A stretch of 64,000 nt of DNA from Zhihengliuella halotolerans (lineage in GTDB: Bacteria > Actinomycetota > Actinomycetes > Actinomycetales > Micrococcaceae). Below are positions 8,061 through 16,510 of the stretch, piece after piece. The notes under the pieces are model-generated. The model was not told where the DNA came from. It did no database searches and saw nothing but the letters and a program-made list of their open reading frames with translations. A program made the translations under genes and the position numbers. The first letter of the stretch is position 1, and each line of letters opens with the position of its first letter. The stretch is from assembly GCF_004217565.1 (NCBI RefSeq), contig NZ_SHLA01000001.1, positions 2,418,001 to 2,482,000 on the forward strand. Reading direction: 5' to 3'.

Positions 8061-9067
8061 CACTCGGCGGAGCCGCGGATCGACTCGTAGACCGCGAGCG
8101 ACTCCTCGTCCAGGTTCTCGCGGAAGTACTCCTCGGTCCGCGCGCGGAACGCGTCGATGTCGACGTCGTCGACGACCTCGATGGCCGCATCCGATTCGAA
8201 GGCGGCCAGCAGCTCCGCCTCCGCATCGGCGACGCACGTGAGCATCTCGTCCTCGGCCGCGGCGACGGCGTCCTGCAGCACGGTCTGCTGTTCGGCGCTC
8301 AGGTCGTCGAAGACCGGCCCCGCGACGATGAGGTTGCTGTTCTGGGAGTGGCGGGACAGGGAGAGGTAGTCCTGCACCTCGGCCAGGTTCAGCGCGTCGA
8401 TGTTCGTCAGCGGGTTCTCCTGGCCGTCGACGATGCCCTGCTGCAGGGCCAAGTAGACCTCTTCGTAGGCGACCTCGGTCGAGGAGGCGCCGAGCGCCTT
8501 GGCGTTCTGCAGGAACTGGGGCGAACCCGGGAAACGCATGCGCAGCCCGTCGAGGTCCTCGGGGGTCCGGATCGGGTCGTTGGCGGTGAAGGTGCGTGGT
8601 CCGATCGACCAGGCGCCGAGCACGCTCACCCCGGAGGCCTCCTTGAAGTTCTCCTTCAGCTCGGCGGCGTCCTCGCTGCGGAAGAACTCGGAGACGTGGG
8701 CCTCGTCGTCGAACACGTACGCTCCGTCGACGATGCCGACAGGGTTATAGACGGCGGACAGGGCCGACGCGCCCTGCAGGTCGATGTCGATGTCGCCGGA
8801 GCTGACGGACGCGATGCGGTCCGCGTCGCCGCCGAGCTGGCTCGAATCGTAGATCTCGACCGTCAGGCCAGCGTCGGCGGCCTCGACCTCGTCCTTGATC
8901 ACCTGGGCGCCGCACAGATGCGCTGGCTGGTCCTGGGTGTAGGAGTGGGCGAGGGTGAGCTCGACCGCCCCGTCGCCGGTTCCGCCCTCGGAGCCAGAGC
9001 AGGCCGTCATGAGCCCGACGGGCAGGATGGCGGCTGCGGCGCCGAGCGCCTTGAACTTGTTCTTCAT
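8060..9067 (-). CDS. dctP: TRAP transporter solute-binding lipoprotein (DctP family)
   Basis: 335 residues. It captures a carboxylate outside the membrane and hands it to the DctQ/DctM channel, driven by an ion gradient. The lipobox LMTAC puts the lipidated cysteine at residue 23. The body shows the DctP pattern: LAHSYTQDQPAH near the N-terminus and GLRMRFPGSPQF with the conserved Arg that contacts the substrate carboxylate. Gene context (shikimate dehydrogenase and dehydroshikimate dehydratase downstream) suggests quinate, shikimate or dehydroshikimate as ligand, which is an inference. It is overlapped by the next gene and lies 67 bases after dctM. Confidence 0.9.
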   Translation of the reverse strand: MKNKFKALGAAAAILPVGLMTACSGSEGGTGDGAVELTLAHSYTQDQPAHLCGAQVIKDEVEAADAGLTVEIYDSSQLGGDADRIASVSSGDIDIDLQGASALSAVYNPVGIVDGAYVFDDEAHVSEFFRSEDAAELKENFKEASGVSVLGAWSIGPRTFTANDPIRTPEDLDGLRMRFPGSPQFLQNAKALGASSTEVAYEEVYLALQQGIVDGQENPLTNIDALNLAEVQDYLSLSRHSQNSNLIVAGPVFDDLSAEQQTVLQDAVAAAEDEMLTCVADAEAELLAAFESDAAIEVVDDVDIDAFRARTEEYFRENLDEESLAVYESIRGSAE

Positions 9068-9134
9068 GATGTACCTCCGTGTCGGTGCCTGCGAAATCGC
9101 GGGCCGGGTGATGGGTTGTCGAGCGGAATGGGTG

Positions 9135-10409
9135 TCAGAGGCCCAAGCGGGCGGGCAGCCACATGACCATGTCGGGGAAGACGATGATCAGCACGCAGAC
9201 CGCGACGAGCGGGACGATGAAGGGCAGGCAGCCGCGGAACACCTCGCCCACCGGGACCTTGAGGGTCGAGGCGAGGACGAAGAGCACGGTGCCGACGGGC
9301 GGCGTCAGCAGGCCGATCATGAGCGAGACGATCATGAGGACGCCGAGGACGATCGGATCCACGCCGATCTGGGTGGCGATGGGCATGAGCATCGGCACGG
9401 TCAGCACCAGCACGGCGACGGCGTCGACCACCGTGCCGAGCACGAGCATGAGGACCGCGACGAGCGCCAGGAAGAACATCGGGTTCTCCGTGATGCCGAG
9501 GATGAGGGAGGCCAGGTCCTGCGGAACGCGTTCGCGGGCGAAAACGTAGCCGATGAGGGCGGCGGAGGCGACGATCAGCATGATCGCTGCCGTCGTCATG
9601 ACGGTTTCGATGAAGACCTTGGGCAAGTCCTTGAGCGAGAGCGTCCGGTAGCAGAGACCAAGGATCAGCATGTAAGCGGCGCCGACGGCCGCCGCCTCGG
9701 TCGGGGTGAAGTAGCCGCCGAGGATGCCGCCGAGGATGATGACCGGGGCGGCCAGGGGTGCGATCACGCGCTTGCCCGTCTTGCGGACGAGCTCCCACGA
9801 GAAGCCCACGTGGGTGAGCCCGGGCTGCCGCCGGGCCAGGATGAAGACGACGATCGTCAGGCCGACGGCCATGAGCACGGCCGGGAGGACGGACGCGGCG
9901 AAGAGCGCTCCCGTGGACACGGCGCCGAGTCCGGCGAAGATCACGGCCGGGATGCTCGGGGGCATGACCGGTGCGATGAGGGCCGAGGAGCCGACCACGC
10001 CGAGGCTGAAGCGCCGGCTGTAGCCGTGGCGGACCATCTGCGGCACCTGGACCTTGCCGAGGGCTGCGGCGTCGGCGACGGCCGACCCGCTCATCCAGGA
10101 GAAGCCGAGGCTCACGCCGATGCTGACGTAGCCGAGTCCGCCGTGCACCTTGCCCATGATGGCCAGCGCGAAGTCGAAGAGCCGCTCGGCGATGCCGGCG
10201 TGCGCGGCGAGCGTGCCGAGGAGCACGAACAGGGGGACGGCGAGCAGCGGGAAGCTCGCCGTGGCCTCCGCGACGAGACGCATCGCGAGTCCGACCGACT
10301 GGCCGGTGGCGATGAGGTAGACGAGCCCGGGGCCGAGGAACGCGAAGGCCACCGGCACGCGCAGCAGCAGGAGCGCCGCAATGGCGAGCAGCATCAGGAC
10401 GACGGTCAT
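9135..10409 (-). CDS. dctM: TRAP transporter large permease (DctM)
   Basis: 424 residues, almost wholly hydrophobic, with the 12 or so membrane helices of the DctM/IT superfamily. Recognisable parts are the start (MTVVLMLLAIAALLLLRVPVAFAF), the GSAVADAAALG segment and the MPPSIPAVIF segment, all conserved in TRAP large subunits. It forms the ion-coupled channel. Its start overlaps the end of dctQ by four bases (ATGA). Confidence 0.93.
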   Translation of the reverse strand: MTVVLMLLAIAALLLLRVPVAFAFLGPGLVYLIATGQSVGLAMRLVAEATASFPLLAVPLFVLLGTLAAHAGIAERLFDFALAIMGKVHGGLGYVSIGVSLGFSWMSGSAVADAAALGKVQVPQMVRHGYSRRFSLGVVGSSALIAPVMPPSIPAVIFAGLGAVSTGALFAASVLPAVLMAVGLTIVVFILARRQPGLTHVGFSWELVRKTGKRVIAPLAAPVIILGGILGGYFTPTEAAAVGAAYMLILGLCYRTLSLKDLPKVFIETVMTTAAIMLIVASAALIGYVFARERVPQDLASLILGITENPMFFLALVAVLMLVLGTVVDAVAVLVLTVPMLMPIATQIGVDPIVLGVLMIVSLMIGLLTPPVGTVLFVLASTLKVPVGEVFRGCLPFIVPLVAVCVLIIVFPDMVMWLPARLGL

Positions 10410-10966
10410 GACTGGACCTCACGGTTGACGTTGAGGGCGAGGGAATCGGTGTCGTGCGATTCGGCCACGCCGCGGCGGATGACGATCCAGGCGACGGCGC
10501 CGGCGCGGATCGCGGTGCTGACGAACCCGATGAACGGGAGGATGTAGTGCCAGGACATCGGCATGCGCATCGCCGGCGACTTGATCACGCCAGACCCGGA
10601 GATGAGCGCGAGGCACTCGCGGGCGAAGAGCAGGGCGATCACCATCAGCACGACGTTGGCGATGACGTGCACGGTCCGCACGAGCAGCGGGCGCCGGATC
10701 GTGTCGACGACCTGCAGTGCGATGTGCCCGTCTCGGGTCACGAGGACCCCGGCGGCGACGAACGTCAACCAGACCAGACTGAACCTCGCCAGCTCGCCCG
10801 TCCACGACCAGCCGTCCACCGGCAGGTAGCGCTGGAACGCCTGCAGCAGGACGAGGACGAAGATCGTCGCTGCCGCCGCGGCAGCCAGTCCGAGTTCTAC
10901 GGCGGTCGCTGCGCGGACGAGGCGCGGCCAGAAGCCGCGGCGGGTGTCAGCATCGTTCTCAGCCAC
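10406..10966 (-). CDS. dctQ: TRAP transporter small permease (DctQ)
   Basis: 186 residues with four hydrophobic segments, the usual DctQ topology, including the conserved region around WTGELARFSLVWLTFVAAG. It pairs with DctM. The start is GTG, with a strong GAGGAGG site 5 bases upstream. It is the first gene of the five-gene operon dctQ-dctM-dctP-shikimate dehydrogenase-qsuB and is divergent from a LacI regulator. Confidence 0.9.
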   Translation of the reverse strand: MAENDADTRRGFWPRLVRAATAVELGLAAAAAATIFVLVLLQAFQRYLPVDGWSWTGELARFSLVWLTFVAAGVLVTRDGHIALQVVDTIRRPLLVRTVHVIANVVLMVIALLFARECLALISGSGVIKSPAMRMPMSWHYILPFIGFVSTAIRAGAVAWIVIRRGVAESHDTDSLALNVNREVQS

Positions 10967-10975
10967 GACGCCTCC

Positions 10976-10988
10976 TCAAACGTTGTCC
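10976..10988. promoter_or_regulatory. Candidate LacI-type operator in the dctQ leader
   Basis: TCAAACGTTGTCC carries an AACGTT core close to the TGACAACGTTGTCA pattern of many LacI-family sites. It lies about 10 bases before dctQ, overlapping the ribosome-binding region. The adjacent divergent LacI gene is the natural binder. A pair of TTGCCA repeats at about 11064-11082 is a second possible site. Confidence 0.35.
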
Positions 10989-11098
10989 GGTGCGGCCACC
11001 TCTTGTGGCTCGCATCACATGATTCAACGAAGTTAGCAACCTGGCTGAAACACGGAAAACAAGTTGCCAAAAATTGCCAGAATTGATTCACTGGGGTT

Positions 11099-12103
11099 GT
11101 GAAGAAGGTAACGATCTACGACGTGGCCGAGCGCGCCGGCGTCGCGCCGTCGACGGTGTCGCGGGCGCTGAGCAACCCCGATCGCGTGCACGCGTCCACG
11201 CGGGAGAAGATCGAGGCCGCGGCGCGCGAGGTCGGCTACGAGCGGCAGCGGCCGCTGCGCAGCGAGCCGCGGCAGACGATCGCCATGGTGCTGCCGGACA
11301 TCGCCAATCCGCACTTCATCAAGATCATCCGCGGCGCGGAGCTGCGGGCCAAGTCCTCTCAGTTCACGCTGGTGGTAGTCAACGGGGAGGAATCCGCCCA
11401 GATCGAGCTGACGCAGATCCGCGGGCTGGCGCAGAAGGTCGACGGCTTCGTGATCGCCTCCAGCCGCCTTCCGGACCACGAGCTGCTCCACGTCGCACGC
11501 GAACACAAGACGGTCCTGCTCAACCGCGAGGTCGAGGGGCTCTCCAGCATCGTCCTGGACATGCAGATGGGCTGCCGGCAGATCCTCGAGCACCTCGCCT
11601 CGCTCGGCCACACGGAGTTCACCTACTGTGCGGGGCCGCCCGGTTCCTGGATGGGCGCCACGCGCTGGGCCGCCCTGCGCGACGGGGCGGCCGACTACGG
11701 GCTCGAGCCGCACCGCATCGGCCCGTACGCCCCCACCGTCGCCGCCGGCGGGGTCGCCGCGGACGCGGCTCTCCGCTCGAAGCCGACGGCGCTCGTCGCG
11801 CACAACGACATGCTCGCCCTGGGCATCATGCAGCGACTCAAGGGCCGCGGGGTCACCCTGCCCGATGACATGAGCCTCGTCGGATTCGACAACAATTTCG
11901 CCGCCGCGCTCGTCTCGACGCCCCTCACGACCCTCGACGGCCCCGGCGCGGAGGTGGGCGGACGCGGCGTGGACCTGCTGCTGCGGTCGATCGCGGAGGA
12001 ACCCGAGCGGCGCGGCACGCTGACCGACCCGCCCAACGAGAGGATCACGCTGCCGACGGAACTCATCCTGCGCGAATCCTCGGGCCTGGCTCCGGTGCGG
12101 TAG
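11099..12103 (+). CDS. LacI-family transcriptional regulator of the TRAP/quinate operon
   Basis: 334 residues. The N-terminal helix-turn-helix (TIYDVAERAGVAPSTVSRAL, about residues 4-23) is followed by a hinge helix and a periplasmic-binding-protein-like sensor domain with the usual VLPDIANPHF and VGFDNN motifs. The start is GTG. It is divergent from dctQ with a 132-base intergenic region holding AACGTT- and TTGCCA-type sites, so it probably represses the operon and itself until quinate, shikimate or a derivative binds. The ligand is inferred from context only. Confidence 0.9.
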   Translation: MKKVTIYDVAERAGVAPSTVSRALSNPDRVHASTREKIEAAAREVGYERQRPLRSEPRQTIAMVLPDIANPHFIKIIRGAELRAKSSQFTLVVVNGEESAQIELTQIRGLAQKVDGFVIASSRLPDHELLHVAREHKTVLLNREVEGLSSIVLDMQMGCRQILEHLASLGHTEFTYCAGPPGSWMGATRWAALRDGAADYGLEPHRIGPYAPTVAAGGVAADAALRSKPTALVAHNDMLALGIMQRLKGRGVTLPDDMSLVGFDNNFAAALVSTPLTTLDGPGAEVGGRGVDLLLRSIAEEPERRGTLTDPPNERITLPTELILRESSGLAPVR

Positions 12104-12118
12104 CCCGGCCGCGGCGGG

Positions 12119-12847
12119 TCAGGTCGCGATGCGCGCGAGCGCGAGCAGGGCCCAGTACGACGACGCCCCGATGACCAGCGCGAAGCCGCTCAGCCACACG
12201 AGGGCCGGCACGCCGCTCATCCGCGCGAGCAGGTAGGCGTCCGAGTTCCTCCGGTCGCCGCGGCCGCGGTGCACCGCGGCCACCTTGAACCAGTCGCGTA
12301 CCGCGCCAACGAGCAGACCGATCCCGAGGACCAGCACGACCACACCCACGCCCCGTTGCGGGACGAATACGACCAGGCCCTGCGCGACGCCGGCGCACAC
12401 GAGCGCGATCAGGACCCCCAGCCAGTTGCGGATGAAGAGCAGCGAGACGAGCAGCATCGCGGCACCGAGCGAGAGCGCGGCGCCGGCCCACCCAGCCGAA
12501 GCCGACCAGATCATCAGCGCCCCGGCCACGGCGGGCGCCGGATAGCCCCAGAAACCCGACCAGATGCTCCCGGCACGCCCGCGACCGGCGCTGACCATTT
12601 CGCCGGAATGGTCCAGCCGCAGCCGGATCCCGCGCACGACCCGGCCGGTCATGAGCGCCGCGAGGGCGTGCCCGAGCTCGTGCACGAACGTCACGTACAG
12701 CCCGAACCACCGCCTCGTCACCCGGGGCACGGAGAGAGCCACGGCCGCCCCGATCACGAGCACCACCAACTGCGCGTCCAAATGCACCGGAGCTGCCCGG
12801 TCGAAGCCGTCCCGCAGCGCGTCCCACCACGTCTCTAATCCTGTCAT
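12119..12847 (-). CDS. M50-like membrane metallopeptidase
   Basis: 242 residues from ATG. It has a zinc-binding HELGHA motif in the first third, placed in or next to a membrane segment, and six or so further hydrophobic segments, as in the M50 family of intramembrane or membrane-bound metalloproteases. A GTG one codon upstream (12850) sits 6 bases from a TACTCT -10 element and may be the real leaderless start. It is divergent from the glutaminase gene. The substrate is unknown; a role in regulated proteolysis would be inference only. Confidence 0.75.
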   Translation of the reverse strand: MTGLETWWDALRDGFDRAAPVHLDAQLVVLVIGAAVALSVPRVTRRWFGLYVTFVHELGHALAALMTGRVVRGIRLRLDHSGEMVSAGRGRAGSIWSGFWGYPAPAVAGALMIWSASAGWAGAALSLGAAMLLVSLLFIRNWLGVLIALVCAGVAQGLVVFVPQRGVGVVVLVLGIGLLVGAVRDWFKVAAVHRGRGDRRNSDAYLLARMSGVPALVWLSGFALVIGASSYWALLALARIAT

Positions 12848-12856
12848 CACCGACCC

Positions 12857-12862
12857 AGAGTA
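12857..12862 (-). promoter_or_regulatory. -10 element of the M50-like gene
   Basis: On the minus strand TACTCT is followed after 6 bases by GTG and then ATG, which suggests leaderless transcription. Confidence 0.4.
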
Positions 12863-12916
12863 GACGCTCGCGCTGTGCGGTTCCTTCACCGAATCCGCGA
12901 CTCCGCGCCCTCGCAG

Positions 12917-12922
12917 TAGGCT
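12917..12922 (+). promoter_or_regulatory. -10 element of the glutaminase gene
   Basis: TAGGCT lies 7 bases before the ATG at 12930, with no ribosome-binding site between, suggesting a leaderless transcript. Confidence 0.4.
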
Positions 12923-12929
12923 CGTCCCC

Positions 12930-14729
12930 ATGCGTTCACCGATCGAACAGTACTTGCGGGATCTGCATCGCGAACTGTCGGGCCTGACGGAGGGTCTTCC
13001 CTTCCAGGGCATCCCGGCCATGGCGAGTGCAGACCCCGATGATTTCGCCATCTGCCTTGCCACCGTGGACGGCTACGTCTACGAAGTCGGGGACTCCCAG
13101 ACCGAGTTCACCATCCAGTCCATCTCCAAACCTTTCACCTACGGGCTCGCCCTTGAAGACCACGGCTTGGACGCCGTCGACCGGAAGATCGATGTCGAAC
13201 CTTCCGGCGACGCGTTCAACGAGATCTCCCTGGCCCACGACACCGGCCGGCCCGCCAACCCCATGATCAACGCCGGCGCGATCGCGGCGACCTCGCTCAT
13301 CAAGGGCTCGGGGGGCCGCGACGGCTTCGCCCGGATCCTCGACGTCTACTCGAAGTTCGCGGGCCGCCCGCTCTCTGTCTCCGAGCACGTCTTCGCGTCC
13401 GAATCGGCCACGGGATTCCGCAACCGCGCCCTGGCCGACCTGCTGCGCAGCTTCGGCATCATCGAGGACGATCCGGACGGGCCGGTCGAGAACTACTTCC
13501 GCCAGTGCTCGGTCCAGGTCACCGCGCGCGATCTGGCCCTCATGGGCGCCACGCTGGCCAACGGCGGCCAGCAGCCCGTGACCGGTCAGCAGGTCGTGGG
13601 CCTGGAAACGGTCCAGCGCATGCTCTCGGTCATGCTCACGTGCGGGATGTACGACGACGCCGGCGCGTGGACGAGCGCCGTCGGCCTCCCTGCGAAATCG
13701 GGAGTGGGCGGCGGGCTCATGGCGGTGCTCCCCGGCCAGCTCGGCATCTCCGTGTACTCCCCGCCGCTCGACCAGCACGGCTCGTCGGTGCGCGGCATCG
13801 CCGCCGTCCGACGCCTCGCCGCCGAGATGGGGCTGCACTTCGTCCAGGCCGCGCGGATCGGCCGCTCAGCCATCCGCGAGCACTACCCCATCACCGATTC
13901 TCCCTCCGGCGTCCGCCGCAACCAGGAGGCCACCGACGTCCTCACCGAACACGGGCACCGGGCCCAGCTGGTGGAGCTGCACGGGGATCTGCTGTTCGCG
14001 GGCGCCGAGTCAGCGTCCCGGCACGTCAGTTCGATGCCCGACGAGGTCGAGATCCTGCTGCTGGACGTGCGCAAAGTGGACGAGGTCAACGACGTCGCCC
14101 TGCGGCTCATGGACGAGCTGTGCGACGGCTTCGAGGAGAGCGGCCGGCGAGTGGCCGTGATCGACAGCCCCGGCCGGATCTCCGAGGTCCTGTGCACCGA
14201 CGGGACACCGTTGTTCTCCGGCAGCACCGAGGCGATCGAGTGGGCCGAGGAGCTGCTGCTGCGCAAGCACGGCTGCAGCTCGCTGGTGCCCGAGACCGTG
14301 GCCCTGCCCGACTTCGTGGCGCTGGCGCCCCTGACGGACGAGCAGATCGCCGACCTCGACGCGGCCATGGAGCGGCGCGTCTACGAGGACGGCGACCTGA
14401 TCCGCCGGTCGGGCCAGAAGTTCGGCGGAATCTACTTCATCACCTCGGGCCACGTGGCCGCGAGCACCGCGCACGGCGGACACCACGTCCGCCATGCGAC
14501 GCTCGGCCCGGGCATGACGTTCGGCGAGATCGCTCTGGGCGGCGGCGCTCCCGTCCGGGTCCGCGCCGAGGGCCAGGTGAACCTCCTGGTCCTGACGGCG
14601 GACGCGATCGAGAAGATCGAGCGCGACAACACCGCGCTCGCGCTGGCCTTGTGGAAGGCCGTGGCCACCGACGCGTACACGCGCGTGGAACAGAACCTGC
14701 AGGAGGTCGCCGTCCGCGTCCGCATCTGA
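12930..14729 (+). CDS. glsA: Glutaminase with STAS and cyclic-nucleotide-binding domains
   Basis: 599 residues, about twice the length of a simple bacterial glutaminase. Residues 1 to about 310 are the serine-type glutaminase domain that hydrolyses glutamine to glutamate and ammonia; the catalytic Ser-x-x-Lys pair is Ser64 and Lys67 in QSISKPF. Residues about 330-430 look like a STAS domain, with DVRKVDEVNDVALRLMDEL in the usual helix position. Residues about 450-570 form a cNMP-binding fold (GDLIRRSGQKFGGIYFITSG, then a GMTFGEIALGGG segment). The fusion suggests control of activity by a nucleotide or by partner binding. Long actinobacterial glutaminases with this layout are known. It is monocistronic. 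Confidence 0.93.
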   Translation: MRSPIEQYLRDLHRELSGLTEGLPFQGIPAMASADPDDFAICLATVDGYVYEVGDSQTEFTIQSISKPFTYGLALEDHGLDAVDRKIDVEPSGDAFNEISLAHDTGRPANPMINAGAIAATSLIKGSGGRDGFARILDVYSKFAGRPLSVSEHVFASESATGFRNRALADLLRSFGIIEDDPDGPVENYFRQCSVQVTARDLALMGATLANGGQQPVTGQQVVGLETVQRMLSVMLTCGMYDDAGAWTSAVGLPAKSGVGGGLMAVLPGQLGISVYSPPLDQHGSSVRGIAAVRRLAAEMGLHFVQAARIGRSAIREHYPITDSPSGVRRNQEATDVLTEHGHRAQLVELHGDLLFAGAESASRHVSSMPDEVEILLLDVRKVDEVNDVALRLMDELCDGFEESGRRVAVIDSPGRISEVLCTDGTPLFSGSTEAIEWAEELLLRKHGCSSLVPETVALPDFVALAPLTDEQIADLDAAMERRVYEDGDLIRRSGQKFGGIYFITSGHVAASTAHGGHHVRHATLGPGMTFGEIALGGGAPVRVRAEGQVNLLVLTADAIEKIERDNTALALALWKAVATDAYTRVEQNLQEVAVRVRI

Positions 14730-14776
14730 GGCCGCGGACGGCTCCCCGCCGTCGTCGTTCCGGGACGCCCGGTCTC

Positions 14777-15580
14777 CTACCGTGCGGCGAGCGCCTTCTG
14801 CCGCCGGTAGGAGATCACGGTGCCGACTACCACGATCGCCAAAGCGATGAGGAAGATGCCGGACCCGATCACGTTGGCCTGCGCCGGGATGCCGCGGGTG
14901 GCCGCGACGTAGATGAACTTCGGGAACGTGTCGAACGTGCCCGAGTTGAAGTTCGCGATGATGAAATCGTCGAAGCTCATCGCAAAGCTCAGCAGGGCCG
15001 CCGCCATGATGCCGGGCAGCAGCAGCGGGAACGTCACCTTCCAGAACGTCGTGCGCGGGGAGGCGTACAGGTCGCCGGCGGCCTCCTCGAGCCGCCCGTC
15101 GAGCGAGGAGACGCGGGCCCGGACCGTGACGACGACGAACGCCATGCAGAACGTGACGTGCGAGATGACCACGGTCCAGTAACCGAGCTGCCACCCGAGG
15201 TTCAGGAACTGCGCGAGCAGCGAGGCGCCGAGCACTACCTCGGGGGTCGCGAGCGGCAGGATGATGAGGATGTCGGCGAGCTTGCGGAAGCGGAACTTGT
15301 ACCGGGCCAGTCCGAGCGCGATCGCGGTGCCGAGCACGGTCGCGATGATCGTGGCGACGAACGCGATCGACAGCGAGTTGCCGAGCGCGTCGCAGATGTT
15401 CGGCGCCCCGCACGGGTTCTGCCAGTTGGAGAACGTGAAGCCCTGCCACGTCAGGTTGGTGCGGCCGGCGTCGTTGAAGGAGAAGACGAAGATGTAGGCG
15501 ATCGGGACCAGAAGGTACACGAACGCCAGCCCGCCGAGGACGGGGACCAGCCAGCGGCCCATGTGCTGCTTGAGGCGCAT
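14777..15580 (-). CDS. potC: Spermidine/putrescine ABC transporter permease (PotC type)
   Basis: 267 residues with six hydrophobic segments and the permease EAA loop (LEEAAGDLYASPRTTFWKVTFP). The sequence FDDFIIANF near the C-terminus is typical of PotC. It forms half of the membrane channel. It starts directly after the stop of the preceding permease gene with no gap, so the two are translated together. It is the last gene of the potD-A-B-C operon. Confidence 0.9.
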   Translation of the reverse strand: MRLKQHMGRWLVPVLGGLAFVYLLVPIAYIFVFSFNDAGRTNLTWQGFTFSNWQNPCGAPNICDALGNSLSIAFVATIIATVLGTAIALGLARYKFRFRKLADILIILPLATPEVVLGASLLAQFLNLGWQLGYWTVVISHVTFCMAFVVVTVRARVSSLDGRLEEAAGDLYASPRTTFWKVTFPLLLPGIMAAALLSFAMSFDDFIIANFNSGTFDTFPKFIYVAATRGIPAQANVIGSGIFLIALAIVVVGTVISYRRQKALAAR

Positions 15581-16510
15581 CTAGAACAGCTCCTTCGTCC
15601 CGAACTTGCGGATGTAGGCCATGACCAGGATCAGGATAATGACCATCAGCACCGCGGAGAGCGCCGCAGCCGTCGGGTAGTCGACGATCTTGAAGAAGCG
15701 CGAGTCGATGACCTGGCCGATCATGGCGGTGTCCCGGTTGTTGCCGAGGATCGTGGCATTGATGTAGTCGCCGGAGGCGGGGATGAATGTCAGCAGCGTC
15801 CCGGCGAAGACTCCCGGCATCGACAGCGGCAGCGTGACCTTGCGGAACGCGGTCATGGGCGAGGCGTAGAGGTCACCGGCCGCCTCCAGCAGGCGCGTGT
15901 CGAGACGTTCGAGACTCGCGTAGATCGGCAGCGCCATGAAGGGCAGGAAGTTGTAGGTCAAGCCGGCGACGACGGCGAACGCCGTCGCGGTCAGCCGCCC
16001 GTCCTCCGGCAGGATCGCCACGAACCGCAGGACCTCGACGACGAAGCCCTCGTCGGAAAGGATCTGCTTCCACGCCTGCGTGCGCAGCACGAAGCTGGAG
16101 AAGAACGGGGCGATGAGGATGACCAGCAGGATCGAGGCGAGCAGCTTCTGCTGGCGCAGCCGCACTGCAACCAGGTACGCCATCGTGTAGCCGATGAACA
16201 GCGCTAGGACGGTCGCGATGGCCGCGAAGAGGAACGACCGCAGCAGCGGCACCCAGTACTCGCTGAGGGCCACGACGTAGTTGGAGACCTCGAACGCGGG
16301 CACGAACACGCCGGTTTCAGCTCCGGGTGGCCGCGCGTACAGCGACATCGCCAACAGCACGAACACCGGGGCCGCGAAGAAGAGCAGCAGGAACACGAAC
16401 CCGGGGACGATGAGTCCGACGCCGACGCGCCCGCGGGCCTTCTCCGCCTGCTGCTCGGCCGCGGACAGGTCCTCGGCCGGCTCGGGGCGCCGGGTGGCGG
16501 CCGCGCTCAT
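15581..16510 (-). CDS. potB: Spermidine/putrescine ABC transporter permease (PotB type)
   Basis: 309 residues: a charged N-terminal tail, then six hydrophobic segments and the EAA loop (LLEAAGDLYASPMTAFRKVTLP). ASGDYIN near the C-terminus matches PotB-type permeases. The start ATG at 16510 overlaps the stop of the ATPase gene by four bases (ATGA), which fixes it over longer alternatives. Confidence 0.9.
   Translation of the reverse strand: MSAAATRRPEPAEDLSAAEQQAEKARGRVGVGLIVPGFVFLLLFFAAPVFVLLAMSLYARPPGAETGVFVPAFEVSNYVVALSEYWVPLLRSFLFAAIATVLALFIGYTMAYLVAVRLRQQKLLASILLVILIAPFFSSFVLRTQAWKQILSDEGFVVEVLRFVAILPEDGRLTATAFAVVAGLTYNFLPFMALPIYASLERLDTRLLEAAGDLYASPMTAFRKVTLPLSMPGVFAGTLLTFIPASGDYINATILGNNRDTAMIGQVIDSRFFKIVDYPTAAALSAVLMVIILILVMAYIRKFGTKELF

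Noticed and set aside
5430-8090. Very long plus-strand open frame opposite qsuB and the shikimate dehydrogenase
   Set aside because: It is antisense to two genes with clear motifs. Its translation is His/Arg/Val-rich with no family and arises from third-position GC bias.
13505-16207. 900-codon plus-strand frame over glsA and the potC/potB genes
   Set aside because: It spans two divergent true genes, is Arg/Asp/Gln-rich without motifs, and is a shadow of GC-rich codons.
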